This document shows positions 1-5,229 of a stretch of 6,168 nucleotides of DNA, in pieces. The position numbers were made by a program, and so were the translations under genes. Source of the stretch: CAZTXD01 sp964617995 (GTDB lineage Bacteria > Actinomycetota > Acidimicrobiia > Spongiisociales > ZC4RG35); assembly GCA_964617995.1 (NCBI GenBank), contig CAZTXD010000179.1:1-6168 (forward strand). Direction: 5' to 3'. The notes under the pieces were generated by a model. The model saw nothing but the letters and a program-made list of their open reading frames with translations. It searched no databases and was not told the origin of the DNA. How positions within the stretch are numbered: position 1 is the first letter of the stretch; every line of letters begins with the position of its first letter.

Positions 1-27
1 CGCGCTATAGCGCGCATTCGATGCGCG
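1..27. repeat. Two overlapping perfect inverted repeats upstream of dapB
   Basis: Positions 1-14 read CGCGCTATAGCGCG, a perfect 14-base palindrome. Positions 11-27 form a second perfect inverted repeat, with 7-base arms CGCGCAT and ATGCGCG around a TCG loop. They share bases 11-14, so in RNA the two hairpins would be mutually exclusive. An A-run (28-31) follows, not a T-run, so this is not a classical intrinsic terminator on the + strand. No T-run follows it on the - strand within the window either. It could be a protein-binding site, a U-less terminator of the gene before the window, or chance in GC-rich DNA. The symmetry is seen directly; any function is a guess. Confidence 0.5.
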
Positions 28-53
28 AAAACGGGGAGGGAGCGGAAGGGATC

Positions 54-59
54 TAGAGT
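54..59 (+). promoter_or_regulatory. Candidate -10 element for a leaderless dapB transcript
   Basis: TAGAGT fits the TANNNT -10 consensus. Its last base lies 7 bases before the A of the dapB ATG at 66, which would place transcription start at the start codon. No Shine-Dalgarno sequence sits at normal spacing; the purine-rich tract at 28-51 ends about 15 bases away. Leaderless mRNAs with exactly this geometry are common in actinobacteria. No convincing -35 box is visible near 31-36. This is inference from spacing and a short motif. Confidence 0.4.
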
Positions 60-65
60 CGGTCC

Positions 66-812
66 ATGCCCATCACCACCATCCTCTCCGGCATTCCCGG
101 CAAACTGGCCACCGCCATAGGACACGGGCTGCAGGCAGCCGACGACATCCATCTCGCCGGCGTCTACAACCCGGGCCGGAGCGGGGAGTGGGAGGGTGTC
201 GCCTACCTGGCGGATCCCGGGCCCGTCGACGTCGTGGTCGAGGCAGGCCCGGACCGCTCGGTCATGGACAACCTGGAACGCTGGAGGGACATGGGAGCTG
301 CCGTGGTGGTGGGCACCTCCGGTTTCACACAGGAGCGGACCGAAGATGTGAGGCGGAGGTGGGAGGGTGCGGGCGCCGCCTGCCTCATCGTGCCCAACTT
401 CTCGATCGGGGCGGTGCTGATGATGCGTTTCGCCGAGCTGGCCGCTCCCCACTTCGCCACCGTCGAGGTGATCGAGCGCCACCGCGAGGGGAAGCCGGAC
501 GCTCCCTCCGGCACGGCCCTCGGCACCGCCGCCCGCATCGGCGCCGCCGGAGGGCGCTCCGGCTCCGGTGGGGAGGAGCTGGTGGCGGGTGCTCTGGGTG
601 CCGACGTGGATGGGGTGCGCGTCCACTCGTTGCGTCTCGCCGGGCTCCTCTCGCATCAGGAGGTCGCTCTGACCAACCCCGGCGAGCAGCTATCGGTGGT
701 CCATCAGTCCACCTCCTACGGCTCCTTCGCCGCCGGTGCCGTCGCCGCAGTGCGAGCCGTCGGGGACATGGACGGTGTCGTCGTCGGCTTGGATGCGGTG
801 ATCGGTTCATGA
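66..812 (+). CDS. dapB: 4-hydroxy-tetrahydrodipicolinate reductase (DapB)
   Basis: DapB reduces 4-hydroxy-tetrahydrodipicolinate to tetrahydrodipicolinate with NAD(P)H in the cytosolic diaminopimelate/lysine pathway. At 248 residues it matches the usual actinobacterial length of about 245. The N-terminal Rossmann half has a GxxGxxA turn at residues 9-15 and the conserved VGTSGF at 82-87. The C-terminal substrate half has VPNFSIGAVL at 109-118, catalytic His139 and Lys143 just before DAPSGTA (145-151), and RLAGLLSHQEV at 190-200. Two positions are unusual. The second His of the usual HH pair is Arg140, and the usual DFT-x-P segment after the third strand reads EAGPD (59-63). ATG 66 is the first start after an in-frame stop at 54-56; no good ribosome site precedes it, so translation may be leaderless. 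The family assignment is firm; how well this variant works is not known. Confidence 0.93.
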   Translation: MPITTILSGIPGKLATAIGHGLQAADDIHLAGVYNPGRSGEWEGVAYLADPGPVDVVVEAGPDRSVMDNLERWRDMGAAVVVGTSGFTQERTEDVRRRWEGAGAACLIVPNFSIGAVLMMRFAELAAPHFATVEVIERHREGKPDAPSGTALGTAARIGAAGGRSGSGGEELVAGALGADVDGVRVHSLRLAGLLSHQEVALTNPGEQLSVVHQSTSYGSFAAGAVAAVRAVGDMDGVVVGLDAVIGS

Positions 813-847
813 GTCGACACCTACCGCTGTCGATCGCGAAAACCGAT
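801..847 (+). other. Nested inverted repeat at the 3' end of dapB
   Basis: ATCGGTT at 801-807 pairs with AACCGAT at 841-847. Inside it TCGACA at 814-819 pairs with TGTCGA at 828-833, and a G-U pair (813/834) extends the inner stem. The result is a two-tier stem-loop with an 8-base apical loop, spanning the dapB stop codon. AACCGA is also directly repeated at 841-846 and 848-853. No U-run follows, so it is not a standard intrinsic terminator. It may be an mRNA 3'-end stabiliser, a factor-dependent stop or part of pyrG control. The pairing is seen; the role is unknown. Confidence 0.45.
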
Positions 848-895
848 AACCGAGGACTGAGCGCACTCACCTGCTACCGTGACCTCCCGTCATGA
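809..895 (+). CDS. Possible 28-residue mini-ORF bridging dapB and pyrG (doubtful)
   Basis: This short frame starts MSRHLPLSIAK and fills the dapB-pyrG spacer exactly. Its ATG overlaps the dapB stop as ATGA (809-812), and its TGA overlaps the pyrG ATG as ATGA (892-895). I recognise no family. Third-position GC is about 64% (18 of 28 codons), lower than the strongly G/C-ending neighbours, and the stretch also holds a candidate promoter and a hairpin, both of which argue for non-coding spacer. It might serve only to carry ribosomes from dapB to pyrG rather than to make a useful peptide. Existence of the frame is certain; translation is unproven. Confidence 0.2.
   Translation: MSRHLPLSIAKTDNRGLSALTCYRDLPS
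872..880 (+). promoter_or_regulatory. Candidate extended -10 promoter for pyrG
   Basis: TGCTACCGT reads as an extended -10 element (TGn followed by TANNNT, hexamer 875-880). Transcription would begin near 887, leaving about 5 bases before the pyrG ATG at 892. No Shine-Dalgarno sequence lies before that ATG, which agrees with a near-leaderless message. I see no clear -35 box. The motif is short, so this is moderate-to-weak evidence. Confidence 0.35.
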
Positions 896-901
896 ACGGG
901 A
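885..901 (+). promoter_or_regulatory. Inverted repeat centred on the pyrG start codon
   Basis: TCCCGT at 885-890 and ACGGGA at 896-901 are perfect 6-base complements around a 5-base loop CATGA that contains the pyrG ATG. In RNA this would present or hide the start codon in a small hairpin. In DNA it lies at the predicted transcription start and could be an operator. Pairing is directly visible; function is inference. Confidence 0.35.
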
Positions 902-2610
902 CCAACATGCCGCAACCCGCCCTCGAGGATCCGGCCGCCGGCCGGTCGGCTGGCGGTTCCGCACCCAAGTACATCTTCGTGACGGGGGGTGTCGTCTCCA
1001 GCCTCGGCAAGGGCATCGCCGCTGCCTCTCTGGGTCGTCTGCTCAAGGCCCGGGGCGTGCGGGTCGTCAACCAGAAGCTCGACCCCTACATAAACGTCGA
1101 CCCGGGAACGATGAACCCCCTCCAGCACGGGGAGGTGTTCGTGACCGACGACGGGGGAGAGACCGACCTCGACCTGGGCCACTACGAGCGCTTCACGGGG
1201 GAGAACCTGAGCCGGCTGTCCAACGTCACCGCCGGGTCCGTGTACCTCTCGGTCATCCAGAAGGAGCGTCGCGGCGACTATCTGGGGGACACCGTGCAGG
1301 TGATCCCCCACGTGACCAACGAGATCAAGGCGCGAATCCAGCGTGTCGGCGACGAGTCGGACGTGGATGTCGTCATCACCGAAGTTGGAGGCACCGTAGG
1401 AGACATCGAGGGCCTCCCCTTCCTGGAGGCCATCCGCCAGTTCGGCAACGACATAGGTCGGGCCAACGTCCTCTTCGCTCACGTCACCCTGGTGCCTTAC
1501 CTGTACACCTCCGAGGAGCTGAAGACCAAGCCGACGCAGCATTCGGTGGCGGAGCTGCGCAGCCACGGTATCCATCCCGACGTGATCATCGTGCGCTCGG
1601 ACCGGGAGATCGACGACGCGGTCCGGCGCAAGATCAGCCTGTTCTGTGACGTGGAGACACGGGCCGTCATCCCCGCTCCCGACGCCGACGACATCTACGA
1701 GGTACCCCTCAACCTGCACGCCGGAGGCCTCGACTCCGTGGTGTGCGACCGTCTCGGTCTCGTAACCGGCCCCACCCGCCTCGATACCTGGTCTGAGATG
1801 GTCCGTCGGGCCACATCCGCCACCGAGACGGTGACGGTGGGGGTGGTGGGCAAGTACGTGGCGCTCCCCGACGCCTACATGTCGGTGGCGGAGGCCCTCC
1901 GCCACGGCGCCGCCGCCCACGAGCTCTCCCTTGACCTGCGCTGGATCCCCTCAGAGGAGATAACCGGCCTGCTGGCCAACAGCTACCTCGACGAACTCGA
2001 CGCCATCGTCGTCCCGGGCGGGTTCGGCTACCGCGGCGTCGAGGGCAAGATCGAGGCCATCCGCTATGCCCGTGAGAACGGCATTCCCTTCCTCGGCCTG
2101 TGCCTGGGCCTGCAATGCGCCGTCATCGAGTTCGCTCGCTCCGTCCTCGGCCTGTCCGAAGCGAACAGCACCGAGTTCGACGCCTCCACTTCTCATCCCG
2201 TCATCGACCTCATGGCGAGCCAGCACGATGTGGAGGACATGGGGGGGACGATGCGTCTGGGTCTGTATGCGGCCAAGCTGGCGGAAGGGTCACGGGTTCG
2301 CTCTCTCTACGACACCGAGCTGGTCTACGAACGGCACCGGCACCGATGGGAGGTCAACAACCGCTACCGCAAGGACCTCGAGTCGGCCGGGATGCGGCTG
2401 GCCGGATTGTCCCCCGACGACCACCTCGTCGAGTTCATCGAGCTGATCGACCATCCCTTCTTCGTGGGCACCCAGGCGCATCCCGAGCTGCGTAGCCGTC
2501 CCGACGATCCCCATCCGCTCTTCGCCGGGCTGCTGGAGGCCGCCCGGGTGCGACAGGACACGCGGCGGGAGGACTCCGCCGGGGTGGTCGAGACGCTCGA
2601 CGCCACGTGA
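892..2610 (+). CDS. pyrG: CTP synthase (PyrG)
   Basis: CTP synthase makes CTP from UTP, ATP and glutamine in the cytosol, the last step of de novo pyrimidine supply. The 572-residue protein has both expected domains. The synthetase domain occupies about residues 26-300, with the P-loop-like SSLGKG at 36-41, KLDPYINVDPGTMNP at 62-76, HGEVFVTDDGGETDLD at 79-94 and EVGGTVGDIE at 164-173. The class I glutamine amidotransferase domain (about 315-550) has PGGFGYRG at 375-382, nucleophile Cys404 in GLCLG, and His530/Glu532 in HPE. The first 25 residues are a low-complexity Ala/Gly/Pro extension, and the last 20 or so are a non-conserved tail. ATG 892 is the first start after an in-frame stop at 880-882; ATG 907 is an alternative inside the extension. 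Its stop overlaps the Nudix start. All key residues are present, so it should be functional. Confidence 0.97.
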   Translation: MNGTNMPQPALEDPAAGRSAGGSAPKYIFVTGGVVSSLGKGIAAASLGRLLKARGVRVVNQKLDPYINVDPGTMNPLQHGEVFVTDDGGETDLDLGHYERFTGENLSRLSNVTAGSVYLSVIQKERRGDYLGDTVQVIPHVTNEIKARIQRVGDESDVDVVITEVGGTVGDIEGLPFLEAIRQFGNDIGRANVLFAHVTLVPYLYTSEELKTKPTQHSVAELRSHGIHPDVIIVRSDREIDDAVRRKISLFCDVETRAVIPAPDADDIYEVPLNLHAGGLDSVVCDRLGLVTGPTRLDTWSEMVRRATSATETVTVGVVGKYVALPDAYMSVAEALRHGAAAHELSLDLRWIPSEEITGLLANSYLDELDAIVVPGGFGYRGVEGKIEAIRYARENGIPFLGLCLGLQCAVIEFARSVLGLSEANSTEFDASTSHPVIDLMASQHDVEDMGGTMRLGLYAAKLAEGSRVRSLYDTELVYERHRHRWEVNNRYRKDLESAGMRLAGLSPDDHLVEFIELIDHPFFVGTQAHPELRSRPDDPHPLFAGLLEAARVRQDTRREDSAGVVETLDAT

Positions 2611-3149
2611 CCGACCGGGACTTCGAGGTCACCTCCGCCGTCATCGTGGCCCGCGGGGCGTTGGTGGAGCTCGAGAAGGTCACCGTGCGCCCGCCTGAGG
2701 GCGGGGAGATGGTCCGTGATGTGGTGCGCCACCCCGGAGGCGTGGCGGTCCTCGCAGTAGACGATGGGATGGTGTGGATGATCCGCCAGCACCGGGTCGC
2801 CCTGGGACGGGAGGTCGACGAGATCCCCGCAGGCACGCTCGATGACACCGACGAGGACCCCGAGTCCGCCGCCCGGCGGGAGCTCGGCGAGGAGCTGGGG
2901 GCGTCTGCACGCCATTTCGAGCATCTGGCCCGGATGGCGCCCTCCCCTGGTTACACCGACGAGGTGATCGAGATATTCCTGGCGGAGGGGCTCGAGTTCG
3001 GAGACAGGACCCCGGACGGGGAAGAAGAGCGGTATGCAAGCGTCTTCGCGGTGCCGATCGACGAAGCGCTCGATAGCATCGACCGTGGACAGATCATCGA
3101 TGCCAAGACACAGGTGGCGTTACTGGCTTGGATGAGGAGGCGAGGTTGA
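2607..3149 (+). CDS. Nudix hydrolase, probable ADP-ribose pyrophosphatase
   Basis: This 180-residue protein is a Nudix hydrolase, likely splitting ADP-ribose or a related nucleotide sugar into AMP and a sugar phosphate. The Nudix box runs from Gly76 to Ala99, with Glu83, Arg91-Glu92 and the metal-binding Glu95-Glu96. Pro114, 16 residues after the last box glycine (Gly98) in SPGYTDE, is the position that marks ADP-ribose-type members. The spacing G-x6-E differs from the canonical G-x5-E by one inserted residue in the box loop. The N-terminal part (about 8-60) matches the small beta domain of this subfamily. GTG 2607 overlaps the pyrG stop as GTGA, which implies coupled translation. A Nudix gene of this type also follows pyrG in mycobacteria. 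Substrate choice is inferred from subfamily features. Confidence 0.88.
   Translation: MTDRDFEVTSAVIVARGALVELEKVTVRPPEGGEMVRDVVRHPGGVAVLAVDDGMVWMIRQHRVALGREVDEIPAGTLDDTDEDPESAARRELGEELGASARHFEHLARMAPSPGYTDEVIEIFLAEGLEFGDRTPDGEEERYASVFAVPIDEALDSIDRGQIIDAKTQVALLAWMRRRG
3134..3140 (+). promoter_or_regulatory. Strong ribosome binding site that sets the ald start
   Basis: GAGGAGG lies inside the last codons of the Nudix gene and ends 5 bases before TTG 3146. This spacing supports 3146 as the ald start rather than the in-frame TTG at 3128, which lies before the site. Confidence 0.75.
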
Positions 3150-4267
3150 TCGTCGGCGTGCCCAAGGAGACAAAAACCGCCGAGCAGCGCGTGGCGATCA
3201 CCCCCATCGGTGTCCGCGAGCTCGTCGAGAAAGGTCACTCGGTCATCATCGAGAAGGACGCCGGTGAGGGCTCCAGCATCCACGACGACGAGTACGAGGG
3301 GCAAGGAGCGACCATCGTGTCGGCGCCGGAGGAGGTGTTCGGCCAGGCCGACCTCATCCTGAAGGTCAAAGAGCCCCAACCACCCGAGGTGGACCTTCTG
3401 CGCAGCGGTCAGGTGCTGTTCACATATCTCCATCTAGCGGCTTACCCGACCCTGGCGGAAGCGCTCCGCCGGCGCGGAATCGTCGCCATCGCCTACGAGA
3501 CGGTGCAGCTTCCGGATCGGAGCCTGCCGCTGCTGGCGCCGATGTCGGAGATCGCCGGCCGGATGGCCACCCAGGTGGGCGCCTACTTCCTGGAGGCGAC
3601 GCAGGGAGGGCGCGGCATCCTGCTGGGTGGCGTCGCCGGGGTTCGCCCGGCCAAGGTGGTGGTGATCGGCGCAGGCATGGCCGGATTCAACGCCGCCGTC
3701 ATTGCCGCGGGGATGCAGGCCGAGGTGGTCGTCCTCGACGTCGACGTCGACAAGCTGCGCCACCTCGACTCCCTCTACGCGGGACGCATCGTCACGCTGG
3801 CGTCGAACAAGCTGACCGTGGAGGAGCAGGTCCTCGAGGCCGACCTCGTGATAGGCACCGTTCTCGTACCGGGAGCCGCCGCCCCCAAGCTCGTCACCGA
3901 GGACATGGTCCGCCAGATGAAACGGGGAGCGGTGCTGGTCGACGTAGCCATCGACCAGGGAGGCTGCTTCGAGACCAGCCGCGAGACCACCCACGAGAAC
4001 CCGGTATACGTCACTCACGACGTGCTCCACTACGCCGTAGGGAACATACCGGGAGCGGTGCCTCACACTTCGACCTACGCCCTCACCAACGCCACGCTGC
4101 GCTATCTGCTGACGCTCGCCGACGAAGGCGCCGCTCAGGCCGCTTCGGCCCATCCGGAGCTGGCCCTGGGTGTGAACGTGGTGGGTGACCTGGTGTGCCA
4201 TCCGGCGGTGGCGGCGTCCCTCGGCGCTTCCTATGTTCCCCCCGGGGAGGCTTTGGCGGCGCTATGA
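3146..4267 (+). CDS. ald: Alanine dehydrogenase (Ald)
   Basis: Ald interconverts L-alanine with pyruvate and ammonia using NAD, a cytosolic link between nitrogen and carbon metabolism. The 373 residues match the family length, and numbering agrees with the mycobacterial enzyme. Arg15 and Lys75 (in LKVKEP) are substrate-binding, His96 (in LHLAA) and Asp270 (in AIDQGG) are catalytic, GAGMAG at 175-180 is the NAD-binding turn, and Asp198 is the ribose-binding acid. I chose TTG 3146 because it gives MIVGVPKETK, the usual family N-terminus. It also overlaps the Nudix stop as TTGA and sits 5 bases after GAGGAGG. A longer form from TTG 3128 would add six residues with no ribosome site. The related transhydrogenase alpha subunit is less likely, given the full set of Ald residues and close similarity throughout. 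Confidence 0.95.
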   Translation: MIVGVPKETKTAEQRVAITPIGVRELVEKGHSVIIEKDAGEGSSIHDDEYEGQGATIVSAPEEVFGQADLILKVKEPQPPEVDLLRSGQVLFTYLHLAAYPTLAEALRRRGIVAIAYETVQLPDRSLPLLAPMSEIAGRMATQVGAYFLEATQGGRGILLGGVAGVRPAKVVVIGAGMAGFNAAVIAAGMQAEVVVLDVDVDKLRHLDSLYAGRIVTLASNKLTVEEQVLEADLVIGTVLVPGAAAPKLVTEDMVRQMKRGAVLVDVAIDQGGCFETSRETTHENPVYVTHDVLHYAVGNIPGAVPHTSTYALTNATLRYLLTLADEGAAQAASAHPELALGVNVVGDLVCHPAVAASLGASYVPPGEALAAL

Positions 4268-4779
4268 TCCCCGAGCCCGTCACCGTCGGCGAGTTGACCC
4301 TGCGGCCGTGGGATCCCGACGAGGCAGGCGTGTACGTCGACCTGCGTGACGACCTGGTGCTCCGGTTCACGACCGAGCCACCGGACCTGGACGAGAAGCA
4401 GTGCCGCACCAACATCGAGGAGGCGAGGAACGACCCCAACCACGTTCCGTTCGCGATCTGCGGCCGTGACGGCACGGTGCTCGGAAACATGTCCATCACG
4501 CGTCTGGGTGATACGGCGATGATCTCCTATTGGCTGGCTCCTCAGGGGAGAGGCAAGGGCGTCGCAACCGACGCTCTGCGAGCGGCGACCAACTGGGCGT
4601 TCGATCACCTGCCCGTGGCAGAAGCCGAGCTGGAGATCGACCCCGAGAACATCGCTTCCCTGAGGGTGGCTGAGGCCGCCGGGTACAGTAGACGGGGTAT
4701 CCGGCTGGCATCCTCATGCGGTGGTCCGGCGGTCATCTTGAGGCGGCCGGCCGTTCCCGAGGCGGAAACCTCGGGTTAG
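4264..4779 (+). CDS. GNAT-family N-acetyltransferase, RimJ/RimL-like
   Basis: This 171-residue protein belongs to the GNAT superfamily, which moves an acetyl group from acetyl-CoA to an amine. LTLRPWDPDEA at 11-21 is the typical opening strand of the RimJ/RimL-like branch. The acetyl-CoA loop is Q94-G-R-G97-K-G99 (QxxGxG), followed by the helix VATDALRAATNWAF. DPENIASLRVAEAAGY at 126-141 is the conserved C-terminal signature of this branch. The substrate cannot be told from sequence: a ribosomal protein N-terminus, a small amine or an antibiotic are all possible. ATG 4264 overlaps the ald stop as ATGA and gives the normal N-terminus; a GGGGAGG at 4244-4250 lies rather far upstream (13 bases), so coupling to ald is likely. 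The frame is open further upstream, but those residues are out-of-frame ald sequence. Confidence 0.87.
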   Translation: MIPEPVTVGELTLRPWDPDEAGVYVDLRDDLVLRFTTEPPDLDEKQCRTNIEEARNDPNHVPFAICGRDGTVLGNMSITRLGDTAMISYWLAPQGRGKGVATDALRAATNWAFDHLPVAEAELEIDPENIASLRVAEAAGYSRRGIRLASSCGGPAVILRRPAVPEAETSG

Positions 4780-4795
4780 CTCCGAGTCACCCCAC

Positions 4796-4801
4796 TATCA
4801 T
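4796..4801 (+). promoter_or_regulatory. Candidate -10 element for the dksA-like gene (distal)
   Basis: TATCAT matches TATAAT at five of six positions. It lies just after the GNAT stop and would give a leader of about 64 bases containing the hairpins described for this spacer. No good -35 hexamer is found at 16-18 bases upstream. Confidence 0.35.
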
Positions 4802-4846
4802 GGGATACCATTCCCCCGGGGCGGTCGTCGGCTCGCCCGCTTGCGG

Positions 4847-4852
4847 GATACT
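4847..4852 (+). promoter_or_regulatory. Candidate -10 element for the dksA-like gene (proximal)
   Basis: GATACT matches four of six positions of TATAAT, including the key A2 and T6. Transcription would start near 4859, leaving a 13-base leader that keeps the AGGA ribosome site. The -35 region (around 4825-4830, TCGTCG) is weak. This is an alternative, or an addition, to the upstream candidate. Confidence 0.25.
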
Positions 4853-4871
4853 CGCATCGGTCAGGAAACCC

Positions 4872-5222
4872 ATGAGCACGCTCGACATCGACGCAATCCG
4901 AAACGACCTGGAGGGTCAGCGTTCCCGTCTGGTCGACCAGCTGGACGAGCTGGGCGCCACACCCACGGGTGACCTCCGTTCCGACCTCAACTACGGGGAC
5001 GGGTTCGCCGACGCCGCTGCAACTACCGCCGAACGTACCGAGCGGCTCGGGCTCGTGGACACGCTCAAGGGCCAGCTCGACGAGGTGGAGAAGGCCCTGG
5101 CGCGGATCGAAGCCGGTACCTACGGCGTGTGTGCCAACTGTGGCAAGGAGATTCCGGCTGCCCGCCTGGAGGCTCGACCCGAGTCGACCCTCTGCATCGA
5201 CTGCAAGGTGCGTAATCGCTGA
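4872..5222 (+). CDS. DksA/TraR-family zinc-finger protein
   Basis: This is a small (116-residue) DksA/TraR-type protein. Members insert a coiled coil into the RNA polymerase secondary channel and alter initiation, though actinobacterial versions are poorly characterised. Residues 4-30 and 52-80 look like the two arms of an antiparallel coiled coil. The turn between them holds acidic Asp43 and Asp47 (GDGFADAAATTAER) but does not match the exact DxxDxA tip of E. coli DksA. The C-terminal zinc finger is complete: Cys87-x2-Cys90 and Cys108-x2-Cys111. ATG 4872 has AGGA 5 bases upstream and gives the usual N-terminus. The frame stays open back to 4716, but that part overlaps the GNAT gene and its spacer and shows no family similarity. 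The HD gene begins 7 bases after the stop, so the two are probably co-transcribed. Confidence 0.88.
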   Translation: MSTLDIDAIRNDLEGQRSRLVDQLDELGATPTGDLRSDLNYGDGFADAAATTAERTERLGLVDTLKGQLDEVEKALARIEAGTYGVCANCGKEIPAARLEARPESTLCIDCKVRNR

Positions 5223-5229
5223 CCTCGTC

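Larger units (their letters stand above)
4780..4871 (+). other. Non-coding leader of the dksA-like gene
   Basis: This 92-base spacer is the clearest break in the gene series. It contains two candidate -10 boxes (entered separately), a short inverted repeat ATGG-GATA-CCAT at 4800-4811, the 8-base palindrome CCCCGGGG around 4813-4821, and CCCG-CTTG-CGGG at 4836-4847. In RNA the last would be a hairpin with a C(UUG)G tetraloop closed by G-C, a known stable form. AGGA at 4863-4866 sits 5 bases before the ATG and is the likely ribosome site. No U-run follows any hairpin. Confidence 0.5.

Noticed and set aside
188..808. Upstream part of the frame that ends at 895 on the + strand
   Set aside because: It overlaps dapB in another frame and is an Arg/Gly-rich shadow. 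Only the last 28 codons, from ATG 809, were kept as a doubtful mini-ORF.
874..1920. Long open frame (348 codons) on the - strand
   Set aside because: It lies opposite pyrG, whose conserved motifs are intact. Long antisense frames are a common by-product of G/C-ending codons in GC-rich DNA, and the translation shows no recognisable family.
3732..3753. GTCGAC-like tandem repeat inside ald
   Set aside because: It simply encodes the Asp-Val-Asp-Val-Asp stretch at residues 198-202 of Ald, the NAD-binding region; no separate repeat element is needed.
3434..4201. Long open frame (255 codons) on the - strand
   Set aside because: It is the shadow of ald, rich in His/Gly/Val/Asp as expected from the reverse of coding DNA, with no recognisable motif.
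4813..4821. CCCCGGGG as a terminator after the GNAT gene
   Set aside because: No loop-forming arms of useful length and no U-run; it is a plain GC palindrome.
4716..4871. N-terminal extension of the dksA-like protein
   Set aside because: It overlaps the GNAT gene and the spacer, has no family similarity, and ATG 4872 has a proper ribosome site.
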